Positions 34,608-43,339 of a stretch of DNA of 64,000 bases are shown here, piece after piece. Each line of letters starts with the position of its first letter. Within the stretch, counting starts at the first letter, position 1. The position numbers and the translations under genes are program-made. The notes beneath the pieces are model-generated. The model searched no databases. It was not told the origin of the DNA and saw only the letters and a program-made list of their open reading frames with translations. The stretch lies in the NCBI GenBank assembly GCA_041659285.1, contig JBAZYO010000019.1, forward strand, positions 12,888 to 76,887, read 5' to 3'. The stretch comes from Vicinamibacterales bacterium. GTDB lineage: Bacteria > Acidobacteriota > Vicinamibacteria > Vicinamibacterales > UBA2999.

Positions 34608-35855
34608 TCAAACCGACGTGAGGCGGTGGCCGAGCTTCTCCTTCTTGACCTTCAGGTACTTGCGGGTCGTGTCGGAGGCCGCAATCTCCAGCGGCAGCGT
34701 GGACGACACGGCGAGGCCGTACCCTTGCAGGCCCACGAACTTGCGGGGATTGTTGGTGAGCAGCCTCATGGTCCTGACCCCCAGATTCCTGAGGATCTGG
34801 GCGCCAATGCCGTAGTCGCGCTGGTCGGGTTTGAACCCCAGGCGCTCGTTGGCTTCCACCGTGTCGAGACCCTGATCCTGGAGGAAATAGGCCCGAATCT
34901 TGTTGGCGAGGCCAATGCCCCGCCCTTCCTGGTTGAGATACAGCAGCACGCCGCGGCCCTCGGCCGCAATGCGCCGCATGGCGGCATCGAGCTGGTCGCC
35001 GCAATCACACCGGGCCGAGTGGAAGACATCCCCGGTGAGGCACTTCGAGTGCACGCGGACCAGCACGTCGCGGCCGCTGGTGATGTCGCCGGCGACCAGG
35101 GCAATGTGGGTCATGCCGTCGATCAGGCTGTTGTAGGCGTGGATGCGGAAGGGCCCGTATTCGGTCGGCAGCTCCGCTTCCGCGACCTTCTCAACCAGGC
35201 CTTCGGTCTGCATCCGGTGCCGGATCAAATCGGCCACGGTGATCATGAGCAGCTTGTGCTTGCGCGCGAACTTCACCAGCTCGGGCACCCGCGCCATGGT
35301 GCCGTCGGCCTTGGCGATCTCGCAGATCACGCCGGCCGGCGTCAGCCCCGCCATGCGCGCCAGGTCCACGGCCGCTTCGGTCTGCCCCGCGCGCACCAGC
35401 ACGCCGCCTTCGCGGGCGCGCAGCGGGAACACGTGGCCGGGACGCGCCAGGTCCGCCGCCTTGGTCGTGGGGTCGATGGCGGCCAGCACGGTGGTGGCGC
35501 GGTCGTGGGCCGAAATGCCGGTGGAGGTTCCGCGCTTGGCCTCGATGCCGATGCAGAAGGCGGTCTCGAACTGCGTCGAGTTCATCTGCTGCGGGACCTG
35601 CAGCGGGATGCTCAGCTCGTCGAGGCGGGCCGCGGTCATCGGCATGCAGATCAAGCCGCGGCCGTGGGTCATCATGAAGTTGATCACTTCGGGCGTGACG
35701 TGCTCGGCGGCGATCGTCAGGTCGCCTTCGTTCTCGCGGTCTTCGTCGTCGACGACAATGACCATCTCGCCGCGACGGATCGCGGCCACCGCCGACTCGA
35801 CGGCCGCAAACGGCGTCTTCGACCTGGCCCCTTTGGCGATCTTGATCTGTCTCAT
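34608..35855 (-). CDS. ribBA: bifunctional 3,4-dihydroxy-2-butanone-4-phosphate synthase / GTP cyclohydrolase II
   Basis: Makes both precursors of riboflavin: DHBP from ribulose 5-phosphate (N-terminal half) and the pyrimidine from GTP (C-terminal half). ATG 35855 overlaps the ribE stop and gives 415 residues. RibB signatures are V-D-D-E-D-R-E-N-E-G-D (about 34-44) and T-G-I-S-A-H-D-R (about 140). RibA signatures are the zinc Cys set in R-V-H-S-K-C-L-T-G-D-V-F and S-A-R-C-D-C-G-D-Q-L (about 260-282) and N-Q-E-G-R-G-I-G-L (about 300). All key residues are intact. Confidence 0.95.
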   Translation of the reverse strand: MRQIKIAKGARSKTPFAAVESAVAAIRRGEMVIVVDDEDRENEGDLTIAAEHVTPEVINFMMTHGRGLICMPMTAARLDELSIPLQVPQQMNSTQFETAFCIGIEAKRGTSTGISAHDRATTVLAAIDPTTKAADLARPGHVFPLRAREGGVLVRAGQTEAAVDLARMAGLTPAGVICEIAKADGTMARVPELVKFARKHKLLMITVADLIRHRMQTEGLVEKVAEAELPTEYGPFRIHAYNSLIDGMTHIALVAGDITSGRDVLVRVHSKCLTGDVFHSARCDCGDQLDAAMRRIAAEGRGVLLYLNQEGRGIGLANKIRAYFLQDQGLDTVEANERLGFKPDQRDYGIGAQILRNLGVRTMRLLTNNPRKFVGLQGYGLAVSSTLPLEIAASDTTRKYLKVKKEKLGHRLTSV

Positions 35856-36445
35856 GATTTCCTGAGTTCCATTGCCCGCACGACGTACTTCCCGATCATG
35901 TCGCACTCGAGGTTGACCTTGTCCCCGGCGCGCAGCGACTTCAGCGTGGTGTTCGCCCACGTGTAGGGCACCACCTGGACATCGAACTGGCGTTCGCCCA
36001 GTCCGGCCACCGTGAGGCTGATTCCGTCCACCGCGACCGAACCCTTGCGGATGAAGTAGGCCGCCAGCGCCGGCGGAAAGCCGATGGTCAGCCAATGCGA
36101 TTCGGCCTCCGGACGCGCGTCTTCGATGGTGCCGACGCCGTCCACGTGCCCGAGCACGAAGTGGCCATCCATCCGGCCGTCGAAGCGCAGCGGCCGTTCG
36201 AGGTTCACGGCCTGACCGCGCTGCAGGGACCCGAAGGTGGTGACGCGGGCGGTTTCGGGCCCAACGTCGGCCAGCACGTGCTCGCCGTCGATCAGGATCA
36301 CCGTGAGGCAGACGCCGTTCACGGCCAGGCTGTCGCCCAGTTTCATCTGCGAGGCCAGCGGGGTGTGAATCCGCACGCGATGCCCGTCGCCGGTGCCCTT
36401 CACCTCCGACAGCGTGCCGACCGCCTCAACGATGCCCGTAAACAT
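35852..36445 (-). CDS. ribE: riboflavin synthase alpha chain
   Basis: Converts two lumazine molecules to riboflavin. The protein begins M-F-T-G-I-V-E-A-V-G, the classic start, at ATG 36445 (197 residues); an upstream in-frame start is within ribD. It shows the duplicated lumazine-binding barrels, with L-A-V-N-G-V-C-L-T-V (about 41-50) and S-V-A-V-D-G-I-S-L-T-V (about 136-146), and G-H-F-V-L-G-H-V-D between them. It overlaps ribD by 20 bases and ribBA by 4. I see no lumazine synthase (ribH) in the window. Confidence 0.95.
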   Translation of the reverse strand: MFTGIVEAVGTLSEVKGTGDGHRVRIHTPLASQMKLGDSLAVNGVCLTVILIDGEHVLADVGPETARVTTFGSLQRGQAVNLERPLRFDGRMDGHFVLGHVDGVGTIEDARPEAESHWLTIGFPPALAAYFIRKGSVAVDGISLTVAGLGERQFDVQVVPYTWANTTLKSLRAGDKVNLECDMIGKYVVRAMELRKS

Positions 36446-37511
36446 CTGATTCCATCCAAGCGTCCGGCCCGAGTGTCTCAACACGCACTGGTATCAGCTG
36501 CGACAATGGGACCGGTATTCCGTCGAAGAACCTGGCGCCCTGCTCACCCAGTATGGTGGGCGCCACAATCACGTGCATGCGATCGACGATGCCGGCCTGC
36601 CAGGCGGCCGCGTGCATGGCCCCGCCACCCTCGAGCAGCAGGGTGGAGATGTCCCAGGCCAGCAGGGCGCGCACATCGGTGCGGAGATCCCCGGTGCCGT
36701 CCACGACCGTGGCGCCGGCCGCCTCGAGCGCGTGGACGCGATCGCGCTCACGCGCGGCTGCGATTGCCGTCGTCATTATTATGACCGGCCCGGCGTCGAG
36801 CGTCGAGAAGAGCCGGGCGGTGGGCGGGGTCCGGAGCCGGCGGTCGAACACGACGCGGGCCAGGGAACGCAACCGAAAGCAGTCCCGTGCAGTCAGGAGC
36901 GGATCGTCGGCCAGCACCGTGCCGGACCCGACGGCCACGGCATCGACCGCGCCGCGCAGGCGCTGCGTGCGCCGGTTGGCCTCGCCCGAGGTCAGCGGCG
37001 TGCGCACGCCGGGCGCAGCCGCGATCTTCGAGTCCAGGCTCGTGGCCGCCTTCACGATGACCATCGGGCGGCCCTCGGTCTGGACGATGGCGAAGGCGCG
37101 ATTCAGGCGAGCCGCCTCATTCCCGAGCAGGCCGACGTCCACCTGGATGCCGTGCGCCCGCAACCGCTCAAAGCCCGTGCCGCTGACCAGCGGATTGGGA
37201 TCCTGCATGGCCGCGACCACGCGGGCCACGCCGGCGTCAATGATCCGGCTCGTGCACGGTCCAGTCCGGCCATGATGGCAGCACGGCTCGAGCGTCACGT
37301 AGAGCGACGCGCCGCGCGCGCGCGCGCCGGCCTCTTCCAGCGCGAAGACCTCGGCGTGCGGGTCTCCAGCGCGGGGATGCCGGCCCTGCCCCACCACCAC
37401 GCCGTCAGCGGTGACCACGACGGCGCCGACCATCGGGTTGGGCGTGGTCACGCCCTCGGCCCGGCGGGCGTGGAACAACGCACGGCGCATGTAGTCCGCG
37501 TCGCTCACCAT
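36426..37511 (-). CDS. ribD: bifunctional riboflavin deaminase/reductase RibD
   Basis: RibD deaminates and then reduces the pyrimidine intermediate of riboflavin synthesis. The 361-residue protein has the zinc deaminase domain with H-A-E near residue 52 and E-P-C-C-H-H-G-R-T-G-P-C (about 73-84), then the reductase domain with V-K-A-A-T-S-L-D-S-K-I-A (about 152-163), L-T-S-G-E-A-N and L-E-G-G-G-A (about 296). The usual T-P-P-C reads T-G-P-C here. It overlaps ftsY by 7 bases; no FMN riboswitch is possible in this arrangement. Confidence 0.94.
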   Translation of the reverse strand: MVSDADYMRRALFHARRAEGVTTPNPMVGAVVVTADGVVVGQGRHPRAGDPHAEVFALEEAGARARGASLYVTLEPCCHHGRTGPCTSRIIDAGVARVVAAMQDPNPLVSGTGFERLRAHGIQVDVGLLGNEAARLNRAFAIVQTEGRPMVIVKAATSLDSKIAAAPGVRTPLTSGEANRRTQRLRGAVDAVAVGSGTVLADDPLLTARDCFRLRSLARVVFDRRLRTPPTARLFSTLDAGPVIIMTTAIAAARERDRVHALEAAGATVVDGTGDLRTDVRALLAWDISTLLLEGGGAMHAAAWQAGIVDRMHVIVAPTILGEQGARFFDGIPVPLSQLIPVRVETLGPDAWMESDVYGHR

Positions 37512-38428
37512 TTCTCTTGGAAGATGGCGTCCACGTACTCGCGCGGCGAGAACGGCAGCAGGTCATCGACCGCCTCCCCGACACCGACGTAGCGAATGGG
37601 GAGCTTGAGGTCGTGGGCGATCGCGACGGCGATGCCGCCCTTGGCCGTGCCGTCGAGCTTGGTGAGCACGATGCCGGTGACGCCAGCCACGGCGGTGAAC
37701 TCGCGCGCCTGCGCCAGGCCGTTCTGGCCGACGGTCGCGTCGAGGATGAGCAGGACCTCGTGCGGCGCGCCGGGGACTTCGCGGCTGGCGACGCGGCGGA
37801 TCTTGTCGAGCTCGTTCATCAGGTTGGTGCGCGTATGCAGGCGTCCGGCGGTGTCCACCAGCACCACGTCGCGCTGGCGTGCCTTCGCGGCCGTGACGGC
37901 GTCGAACACCACGGCGGCCGGATCCGAGCCTTCGCGGGCGCGAACCATGTCCACGCCGGCCCGGTCGGCCCAGATCTGCAGCTGATCCACGGCCGCGGCG
38001 CGGAACGTGTCGGCCGCGCAAATCAGCGGCGACAGGCCGTCGCGCTTCATCTGGTTCGCGAGCTTGCCGATGGTGGTGGTCTTGCCGACGCCGTTGACGC
38101 CGACAATCAGCACCACGTGCGGCCTGGCGGTGGGCGGCGGCGTCGCCGGCGTCGCTTCGAACACCCGCAGCATTTCCTGCTTCACGAGGTCTCGCAGGCT
38201 CTCGCCGCGGCGCTGGCGCCGGCTGACCGCCGATACGATCTCGGTCGTGGCGGCGACGCCGACGTCGGCCATCAACAGCACCTCTTCGAGCGCCTCGGCG
38301 GTTTCCACGTCGACGTCGCGCGTGCGCGCGTCCGCGGAATCGGCCCTGCGGACGATGTCTTCGAACTTGCCCACGAGCTGCTGCGTGGTCCGCTGCAGCC
38401 CCTGCTTCAACTTGTCAAACAGTCCCAT
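37505..38428 (-). CDS. ftsY: signal recognition particle receptor FtsY
   Basis: The membrane-associated SRP receptor GTPase. At 307 residues it is the short NG form with almost no acidic A domain. The GTPase motifs are G-V-N-G-V-G-K-T-T-T (about 108-117), D-T-A-G-R-L (about 191-196) and T-K-L-D-G-T-A-K-G-G (about 252-261). It begins G-L-F-D-K-L-K-Q-G-L, typical of FtsY. It lies one base after gpsA. Confidence 0.96.
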   Translation of the reverse strand: MGLFDKLKQGLQRTTQQLVGKFEDIVRRADSADARTRDVDVETAEALEEVLLMADVGVAATTEIVSAVSRRQRRGESLRDLVKQEMLRVFEATPATPPPTARPHVVLIVGVNGVGKTTTIGKLANQMKRDGLSPLICAADTFRAAAVDQLQIWADRAGVDMVRAREGSDPAAVVFDAVTAAKARQRDVVLVDTAGRLHTRTNLMNELDKIRRVASREVPGAPHEVLLILDATVGQNGLAQAREFTAVAGVTGIVLTKLDGTAKGGIAVAIAHDLKLPIRYVGVGEAVDDLLPFSPREYVDAIFQEKW

Positions 38429-39430
38429 CTACACGTGTTCCAGCTTCTGCTTGCGGCCCATGAGGTTGCGAATGGCATCGCGCGGGTCGGTCCGCCCCGC
38501 GAGCACGTCCGACATTTCCTGGGCGATTGGGAGTTCGATGCCGACGCGCGCGCTCAACGCCAGCGCGGCCTCGGTGGTGCGGACGCCCTCGGCCACCATC
38601 TTGGTGCGCGCCAGGATGTCGGCGAGCGACTCGCCGCGCGCCAGGGCGATGCCGACCTGCCGATTGCGGCTGAGGTCGCCGGTGCAGGTGAGCACCAGGT
38701 CGCCCAGACCGGCGAGGCCGGACAAGGTGTCACGCTGCCCGCCGAGGCACACCGCCAGGCGCGAAATCTCGGCCAGCCCGCGCGTGATCAGCGCCGCCAG
38801 CGCGTTGTGCCCGAGGCCGAGCCCTTCCACCACGCCCGCGGCGATGGCGATGACATTCTTCAAGGCGCCGCCGATCTCCACTCCCACGACATCGCTGCTG
38901 CCGTAGAGCCGCAGCGCCTGCGAGCGGAAGTGCGCCTGGATCATCTCGACCGCGGCCGACGACTCGCCCGCCGCGACCATCGCCGTCGGCAACTCGCGCG
39001 CCAGTTCAATCGCGAAGCTCGGTCCCGACAGCACCACGATGCTGCACCCGGCCGGGAACTCCGCGCGCATCACTTCCGACAGGCGCAGCAAGGACCCTTC
39101 TTCAAGGCCCTTGGCGGCGCTCACCAGCGTGCAGCTGTCCGGCACCAGCGCGCTGGCGGCCCGCGCGACGGCGCGCAAGCCGTGCGACGGCACCGCCATC
39201 ACCACGAACTCCGCGCCGGTGACGGCGTCGGCCAGCACGCTGGTGGGCTGCAACGCCGGCGGCAGCTCGATGCCGGGCAGGTACAGCGCGTTGGTTCGCG
39301 TCGCCACCATGTGGTCCGCGAGCGCGGCATCGCGCGCCCACAGGCGCACGTCGTGGCCGGTGTGGGCCAGGTGCACGCCGAGCGCGGTTCCCCAACTTCC
39401 CGATCCCAACACCCCGATGGTGTGTGTCAT
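38429..39430 (-). CDS. gpsA: glycerol-3-phosphate dehydrogenase [NAD(P)+]
   Basis: Reduces dihydroxyacetone phosphate to glycerol 3-phosphate for phospholipid synthesis. ATG 39430 overlaps the plsY stop (ATGA) and gives 333 residues. The Rossmann loop G-V-L-G-S-G-S-W-G-T-A-L (about 6-17), S-A-A-K-G-L-E near 105, S-G-P-S-F-A near 140, and the catalytic Lys in A-L-K-N-V-I-A-I-A-A-G (about 185-195) are intact. PlsY upstream uses its product. Confidence 0.96.
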   Translation of the reverse strand: MTHTIGVLGSGSWGTALGVHLAHTGHDVRLWARDAALADHMVATRTNALYLPGIELPPALQPTSVLADAVTGAEFVVMAVPSHGLRAVARAASALVPDSCTLVSAAKGLEEGSLLRLSEVMRAEFPAGCSIVVLSGPSFAIELARELPTAMVAAGESSAAVEMIQAHFRSQALRLYGSSDVVGVEIGGALKNVIAIAAGVVEGLGLGHNALAALITRGLAEISRLAVCLGGQRDTLSGLAGLGDLVLTCTGDLSRNRQVGIALARGESLADILARTKMVAEGVRTTEAALALSARVGIELPIAQEMSDVLAGRTDPRDAIRNLMGRKQKLEHV

Positions 39431-39999
39431 GTTCCTAATGCGCGTTCCGTGCGCGTCCACAAGCGGGCAAGGTTGCCGCGGTGGCGAAAGAGGATGAGGG
39501 TCGCCACCACCGTGGTGCCAATGTCAACGGACCGCAGCCCCGGCGTGGACCACTCGATCACCGGCAGGAGCACGGTGGCCACGATCGATCCGAGGGAGAC
39601 CAGCCGCGTGCGCGCCACGGTGACGCCAAACGCCGCGGCCGCGATTGCGGTGGGCCACGGCGCCAGCACACCAAACACGCCGCTGGCCGTCGCCACGCCC
39701 TTGCCGCCCTTGAACCCCAGCCACACCGGATAGATGTGGCCGATCACGGCGGCGACGCCCGCCGCGACCGCCGCGGTCCCGTCACCAGCCAGCAGCACCG
39801 CCGCCGCGCCCTTCCCCATGTCGGCCAGCATCACGGCGACGGCCATGGCGAGTCCGCCGGTTCGATACACATTGGTGGCGCCGACATTGCCGCTTCCGAC
39901 ACGGCGCAGGTCGACTCCCCTCGCGCGGTGCGCCAGGAGGTAGCCGATCGGCAGCGACCCGACGGCGTAACCGATCAAGATGGCGGGAAGCAGTTCCAC
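39427..39999 (-). CDS. plsY: glycerol-3-phosphate acyltransferase PlsY
   Basis: A multi-pass membrane enzyme that acylates glycerol 3-phosphate from acyl phosphate. GTG 39999 gives 190 residues; GTG 40029 is an alternative. The PlsY motifs are present: Y-A-V-G-S-L-P-I-G-Y-L-L (first helix), G-S-G-N-V-G-A-T-N-V-Y-R (about 34-45) and F-K-G-G-K-G-V-A-T (about 98-106). Four or five hydrophobic helices follow. It is coupled to gpsA. Confidence 0.92.
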   Translation of the reverse strand: MELLPAILIGYAVGSLPIGYLLAHRARGVDLRRVGSGNVGATNVYRTGGLAMAVAVMLADMGKGAAAVLLAGDGTAAVAAGVAAVIGHIYPVWLGFKGGKGVATASGVFGVLAPWPTAIAAAAFGVTVARTRLVSLGSIVATVLLPVIEWSTPGLRSVDIGTTVVATLILFRHRGNLARLWTRTERALGT

Positions 40000-40015
40000 G
40001 GTGAAGGCACTTGTG

Positions 40016-40618
40016 TCACGCGTCGCCACTAGCCGGACCGGGCCGTCCGATGAGCGGCGCACTGACCAGTCCAGTATAATGCGGCCCCCGTTGCGACAGG
40101 TGGCTGCGGTAGAGGGTGACGCGGCCCACCGGTGAGCGCGCGCCGCGCACCTCGATCGACTGCAGGACCTTGGGCCAGTCCATGCCGGCGCCGGCCATCT
40201 TGATCCGGCCAAGTGTCAGATGCGGCAACAGCGGCTTGACCTCCGGATCGATGGTGCCGGCGAGGCGCCGCGACACTTCGGCTTCCAGCGCGCCAAGGGC
40301 CGCGCCGCCGCTCACGACCCCGAGCCAGAGCGCCCGCGGGTGGCGCGGGGACGGAAACGCGCCCAGCCCGCGCCACTCCACCTCAAACGGCGGCATCGCA
40401 ATCGGACCCGAGAGCCGCTCGCACAGACCGGGCAGGGCCGCTTCGTCGATCTCGCCGATGAACCGGATGGTGACGTGCAGCGCCTGCGGCTTGACCCAGG
40501 TGACCTTCGGCGGCGTTTTCACTGCTTCGATTCTTCCGCTGATGGCCTGGATGACGCGCGCCGCCTCGGCGCGGACGGCGTCACCGACGTCCACGGCGAC
40601 GAACACCCTCGCCAACAT
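40016..40618 (-). CDS. thpR: RNA 2',3'-cyclic phosphodiesterase (ThpR/LigT family)
   Basis: A 2H phosphoesterase that opens 2',3'-cyclic phosphates on RNA. From ATG 40618 the protein is 200 residues. It begins A-R-V-F-V-A-V-D-V-G-D and shows the two HxT motifs, L-H-V-T-I-R-F-I-G-E (about 46-55) and L-P-H-L-T-L-G-R (about 136-143). The ATG overlaps the cinA stop (TGATG). The extreme N-terminal extension open upstream is inside cinA and not family-like. Confidence 0.9.
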   Translation of the reverse strand: MLARVFVAVDVGDAVRAEAARVIQAISGRIEAVKTPPKVTWVKPQALHVTIRFIGEIDEAALPGLCERLSGPIAMPPFEVEWRGLGAFPSPRHPRALWLGVVSGGAALGALEAEVSRRLAGTIDPEVKPLLPHLTLGRIKMAGAGMDWPKVLQSIEVRGARSPVGRVTLYRSHLSQRGPHYTGLVSAPLIGRPGPASGDA

Positions 40619-41907
40619 CAGGTCTCCAGCAGGTGGCGGCGCAGCAGGTCGATGGCCCAGTTGGCCGACATCGCCTTGACCATGTCGCGACCCCCCGGGA
40701 ACCGGAACGTGCGCACGCGTGTGCCGGCGCCGGCCACGGCAATGCACACCGTGCCGACCGGCTTCTCCGCGCTGCCGCCGCCGGGGCCGGCGATGCCGGT
40801 GATGCCCACGCCGAGGTTGACCCGGGCGCGGTCGCGAATGCCTTCCGCCATGGCCGCGGCCACCGGCTCACTGACGGCGCCATGCTCGCGGATCAGCGCC
40901 GCGGGCACCCCGAGCAATTCCGACTTCGCCTCGTTGCTGTAGGCCACCACGCTGCGCTCGACGTAATCGGAGCTGCCCGGCACATCGGTCAGCCGCGAGG
41001 TGGCGAGTCCGCCCGTACACGATTCGGCCAGCGCGACGCGCCAGCCGCGCGCGCGCAACAGGGCGCCGACCACGGCCTCGAGCCCGGCGCCGTCAGTGCT
41101 GACCACGTCCCGTCCCAACGCGGCCGTCAGTTGGCAGACGGCGAGTTCCAGCGCCGCGGCCGCGCGTGACGCCTCGGTGGATTGCATGACCAGGTGCAGT
41201 TCGACCTGGCCGAGGCCGGCGAGGATCGTGGTTTCGATCGGCGGGTGCTGGTTCAGCCATTGTGAGTAGATTGGCTGGACGATTTCCTCCACCGCCGATT
41301 CACCCTTGCCGGACACCCGGACCAGCCGGCGGAACAGGCGGGTGTCGCCGGCGCGAGCAAGCAGGCGCGTGCGCACCTCGCCTTCCATCATCGGCTTCAT
41401 CTCGCGGGGCGGGCCCGGTAACAGGGCCACGATCGCCCCGTCGTGCTCGATCCACAGTCCCGGCGCGGTGCCGTTGGGGTTGGCCAGCACGGCGGCGCCC
41501 CGCGGCACCTGCGCCTGGCGCCGGTTGACGGCCGGCATCTTCCAGCCGCGCGACGCAAAGCGCCGCTCCATGGCGTCGATGATCGCGGGGTCCTCGTCCA
41601 TCACCAACCCGAGGAGGGTCGCCACCACCTCGCGCGTGAGGTCGTCGTCGGTGGGGCCGAGGCCGCCGGTCAGGATGACGAGCCGATGGCGCGCCAGCGC
41701 GTGGGCGACGTGCGAGGTCAGCTCCGCGCGGTGGTCGCCCACAATCGCCTTGCAGGCGACGGCAATGCCCAGCTCGTTGAGCACCTGGGTGATGAACAGC
41801 GAGTTGGTGTCGACCTTCTCGGGCGTGAGCAGTTCGCTGCCCACGGCGATGATCGTCGCGTCGAAGGGGCGGGACTCTACGCGATCAGCCACGACGGCAT
41901 CCACCAC
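40618..41907 (-). CDS. cinA: competence/damage-inducible protein CinA with nicotinamide-nucleotide amidase domain
   Basis: The 429-residue protein has the N-terminal MoaB/MogA-like domain (I-I-A-V-G-S-E-L-L-T about 19-28; T-G-G-L-G-P-T-D-D-D about 80-89; L-P-G-P-P-R-E-M about 163) and the C-terminal NMN deamidase domain (A-E-S-C-T-G-G-L-A-T about 300-309; G-I-T-G-I-A-G-P-G-G about 375). It may salvage NMN and hydrolyse ADP-ribose. GTG 41907 is used; GTG 41892 is also possible. It overlaps pgpA by up to 31 bases. Confidence 0.93.
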   Translation of the reverse strand: MVDAVVADRVESRPFDATIIAVGSELLTPEKVDTNSLFITQVLNELGIAVACKAIVGDHRAELTSHVAHALARHRLVILTGGLGPTDDDLTREVVATLLGLVMDEDPAIIDAMERRFASRGWKMPAVNRRQAQVPRGAAVLANPNGTAPGLWIEHDGAIVALLPGPPREMKPMMEGEVRTRLLARAGDTRLFRRLVRVSGKGESAVEEIVQPIYSQWLNQHPPIETTILAGLGQVELHLVMQSTEASRAAAALELAVCQLTAALGRDVVSTDGAGLEAVVGALLRARGWRVALAESCTGGLATSRLTDVPGSSDYVERSVVAYSNEAKSELLGVPAALIREHGAVSEPVAAAMAEGIRDRARVNLGVGITGIAGPGGGSAEKPVGTVCIAVAGAGTRVRTFRFPGGRDMVKAMSANWAIDLLRRHLLET

Positions 41908-42344
41908 ATGCAGGCCCGGAGCACGAGGTGCGCGTACAACCCGGCGACCGCGTCATCGAGCATCACGCCGTAGCCGCCGGGCAGGTGTTCCATGCGGGCC
42001 GCTGGAAACGGCTTGACGATGTCGAACAGGCGAAACAGCAGGAACCCGACCAGCACGGCGGTCAGCGAGACCGGAATCACGGCGAGCGTGATGAGCATGC
42101 CGAGTACTTCATCGATCACGATCGGCCCCGGGTCCTTCTGGCCAAGGGCGCGCTCGGCGCCGTTGGCGGCCCACACGCCGGCCACCATCACCGCCGCGAT
42201 CATGCCCAGTTCGAACGCCGGCATGCCGACCCAGCGCACGAACGCAAACAGCACCAGCGCCGCCAGCGAGCCGGCGGTGCCGGGCGCGATGGGAAAAAAC
42301 CCGACGTAGCCGAAGGAGGCGATCAGGAGCGCAAGCTGGTTCAT
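41877..42344 (-). CDS. pgpA: phosphatidylglycerophosphatase A
   Basis: Removes phosphate from phosphatidylglycerophosphate to give phosphatidylglycerol. ATG 42344 overlaps the RDD gene stop and gives 155 residues. Family motifs G-Y-V-G-F-F-P-I-A-P-G-T-A-G-S (about 12-26), I-V-I-D-E-V-L-G-M (about 75-83) and R-L-F-D-I-V-K-P-F-P (about 105-114) are clear, with four predicted membrane helices. Together with plsY and gpsA it gives this operon a phospholipid theme. Confidence 0.93.
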   Translation of the reverse strand: MNQLALLIASFGYVGFFPIAPGTAGSLAALVLFAFVRWVGMPAFELGMIAAVMVAGVWAANGAERALGQKDPGPIVIDEVLGMLITLAVIPVSLTAVLVGFLLFRLFDIVKPFPAARMEHLPGGYGVMLDDAVAGLYAHLVLRACMWWMPSWLIA

Positions 42345-43339
42345 TCGCACACCACGCGGGTGCCCGCCAGGCGATCGTGCAGCGCGCGATGGTCGCTGCT
42401 GAACAACGCCGGCACGTACGACAGGCCGAGGGTGATGGGCACCAGCATGCAGCCCACGGCGCGCAACACGCCGCCTGCCGCATCCACCGGCCGGCCGTCG
42501 TCACCGATCACGCGCAGCTTGAGCACCATCTTGCCAACGGTCTGGCCGCCGGCGACGGTGAACGAGGCCACATAGCCGAACGCCAGCAACCCCAGGAACC
42601 CGATGAACGGCACCAGTGGCAGCACGCGAAAATCCGCCATCGTGGTCTGCAGGCCCGCGATCCGCAGCGTGAGAAACAGGACGGCCGCGTCGATGCCCAC
42701 GAGCAGCGCGAGATCGATCACGCCGGCGCCCACGCGCACCGCCAGCGGCGGCGCCTGCATGAGCGAGGCGACCGTCTCGCCGGCGGCGACACTCACCTCC
42801 GCCGTCTTCGGCGGCGCCGGTGCGGGATCGAAGGCGAGGGGCGTTTCCATCCGCACCGGCCGAGTGGTGCGAGGCCGGTTGCGGGGAATCTCGGGGGAGG
42901 CGCGCCTGACCGACAGTGGCGTCCGCGCCGCGCGCGGCGGCAACAACGGCGCATCATCGAACGGCAGTGCCGTGGGGTCGGTGACGGCCTCGCCCGCCGT
43001 CGTCGCGTCGTCGCCGGCCGGCTCCCCCCCCACGTCCGCCGCGGTGGCCAAGGTCATGAAGGTCGCCGCGGGTGGTTCCACCGCCGGCACGGGAGGCGGC
43101 CCGGGTTCGGGCTCCGGATCGCCAAACAAACGATCGAGATCCAACGAGCTCGAATTCAGGCTGTCGCTCGGACGCGCGATGGGCGGCAAGTCGAAGTCGG
43201 CGCCAGGTTCCACACCGCTGTCCGAGCGCAGGGTGAGGTCAGGATCGGCGCTGAACGGCGAGAGTGAAAAGTCGTATTGACAGTTCCGGCACCGGTCGGT
43301 CGTCTCGAAACCGAGATAGCCGCATTTCGGACACTTCAT
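42341..43339 (-). CDS. RDD-family membrane protein with N-terminal zinc ribbon
   Basis: A 332-residue protein with a zinc-ribbon at the start (C-P-K-C-G-Y ... C-R-N-C, about 3-21), a long acidic, Pro/Ala-rich disordered stretch (about 30-185), and an RDD domain with three hydrophobic segments (about 195-332), including the G-Q-T-V-G-K-M-V-L-K-L-R-V-I motif and D-R-L-A-G-T at the end. RDD proteins are implicated in transport but the substrate is unknown. The ribbon-plus-RDD fusion suggests a sensor or adaptor role. ATG overlaps the TPR gene stop. Confidence 0.85.
   Translation of the reverse strand: MKCPKCGYLGFETTDRCRNCQYDFSLSPFSADPDLTLRSDSGVEPGADFDLPPIARPSDSLNSSSLDLDRLFGDPEPEPGPPPVPAVEPPAATFMTLATAADVGGEPAGDDATTAGEAVTDPTALPFDDAPLLPPRAARTPLSVRRASPEIPRNRPRTTRPVRMETPLAFDPAPAPPKTAEVSVAAGETVASLMQAPPLAVRVGAGVIDLALLVGIDAAVLFLTLRIAGLQTTMADFRVLPLVPFIGFLGLLAFGYVASFTVAGGQTVGKMVLKLRVIGDDGRPVDAAGGVLRAVGCMLVPITLGLSYVPALFSSDHRALHDRLAGTRVVCE

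Noticed and set aside
37517..39733. A 738-codon open frame on the plus strand
   Set aside because: Opposite ftsY, gpsA and plsY, all with intact motifs. The product is His/Arg/Gly-rich and has no start signal; a shadow frame.
40075..40080. A TATAAT on the plus strand
   Set aside because: It lies inside thpR, with no plus-strand gene downstream.
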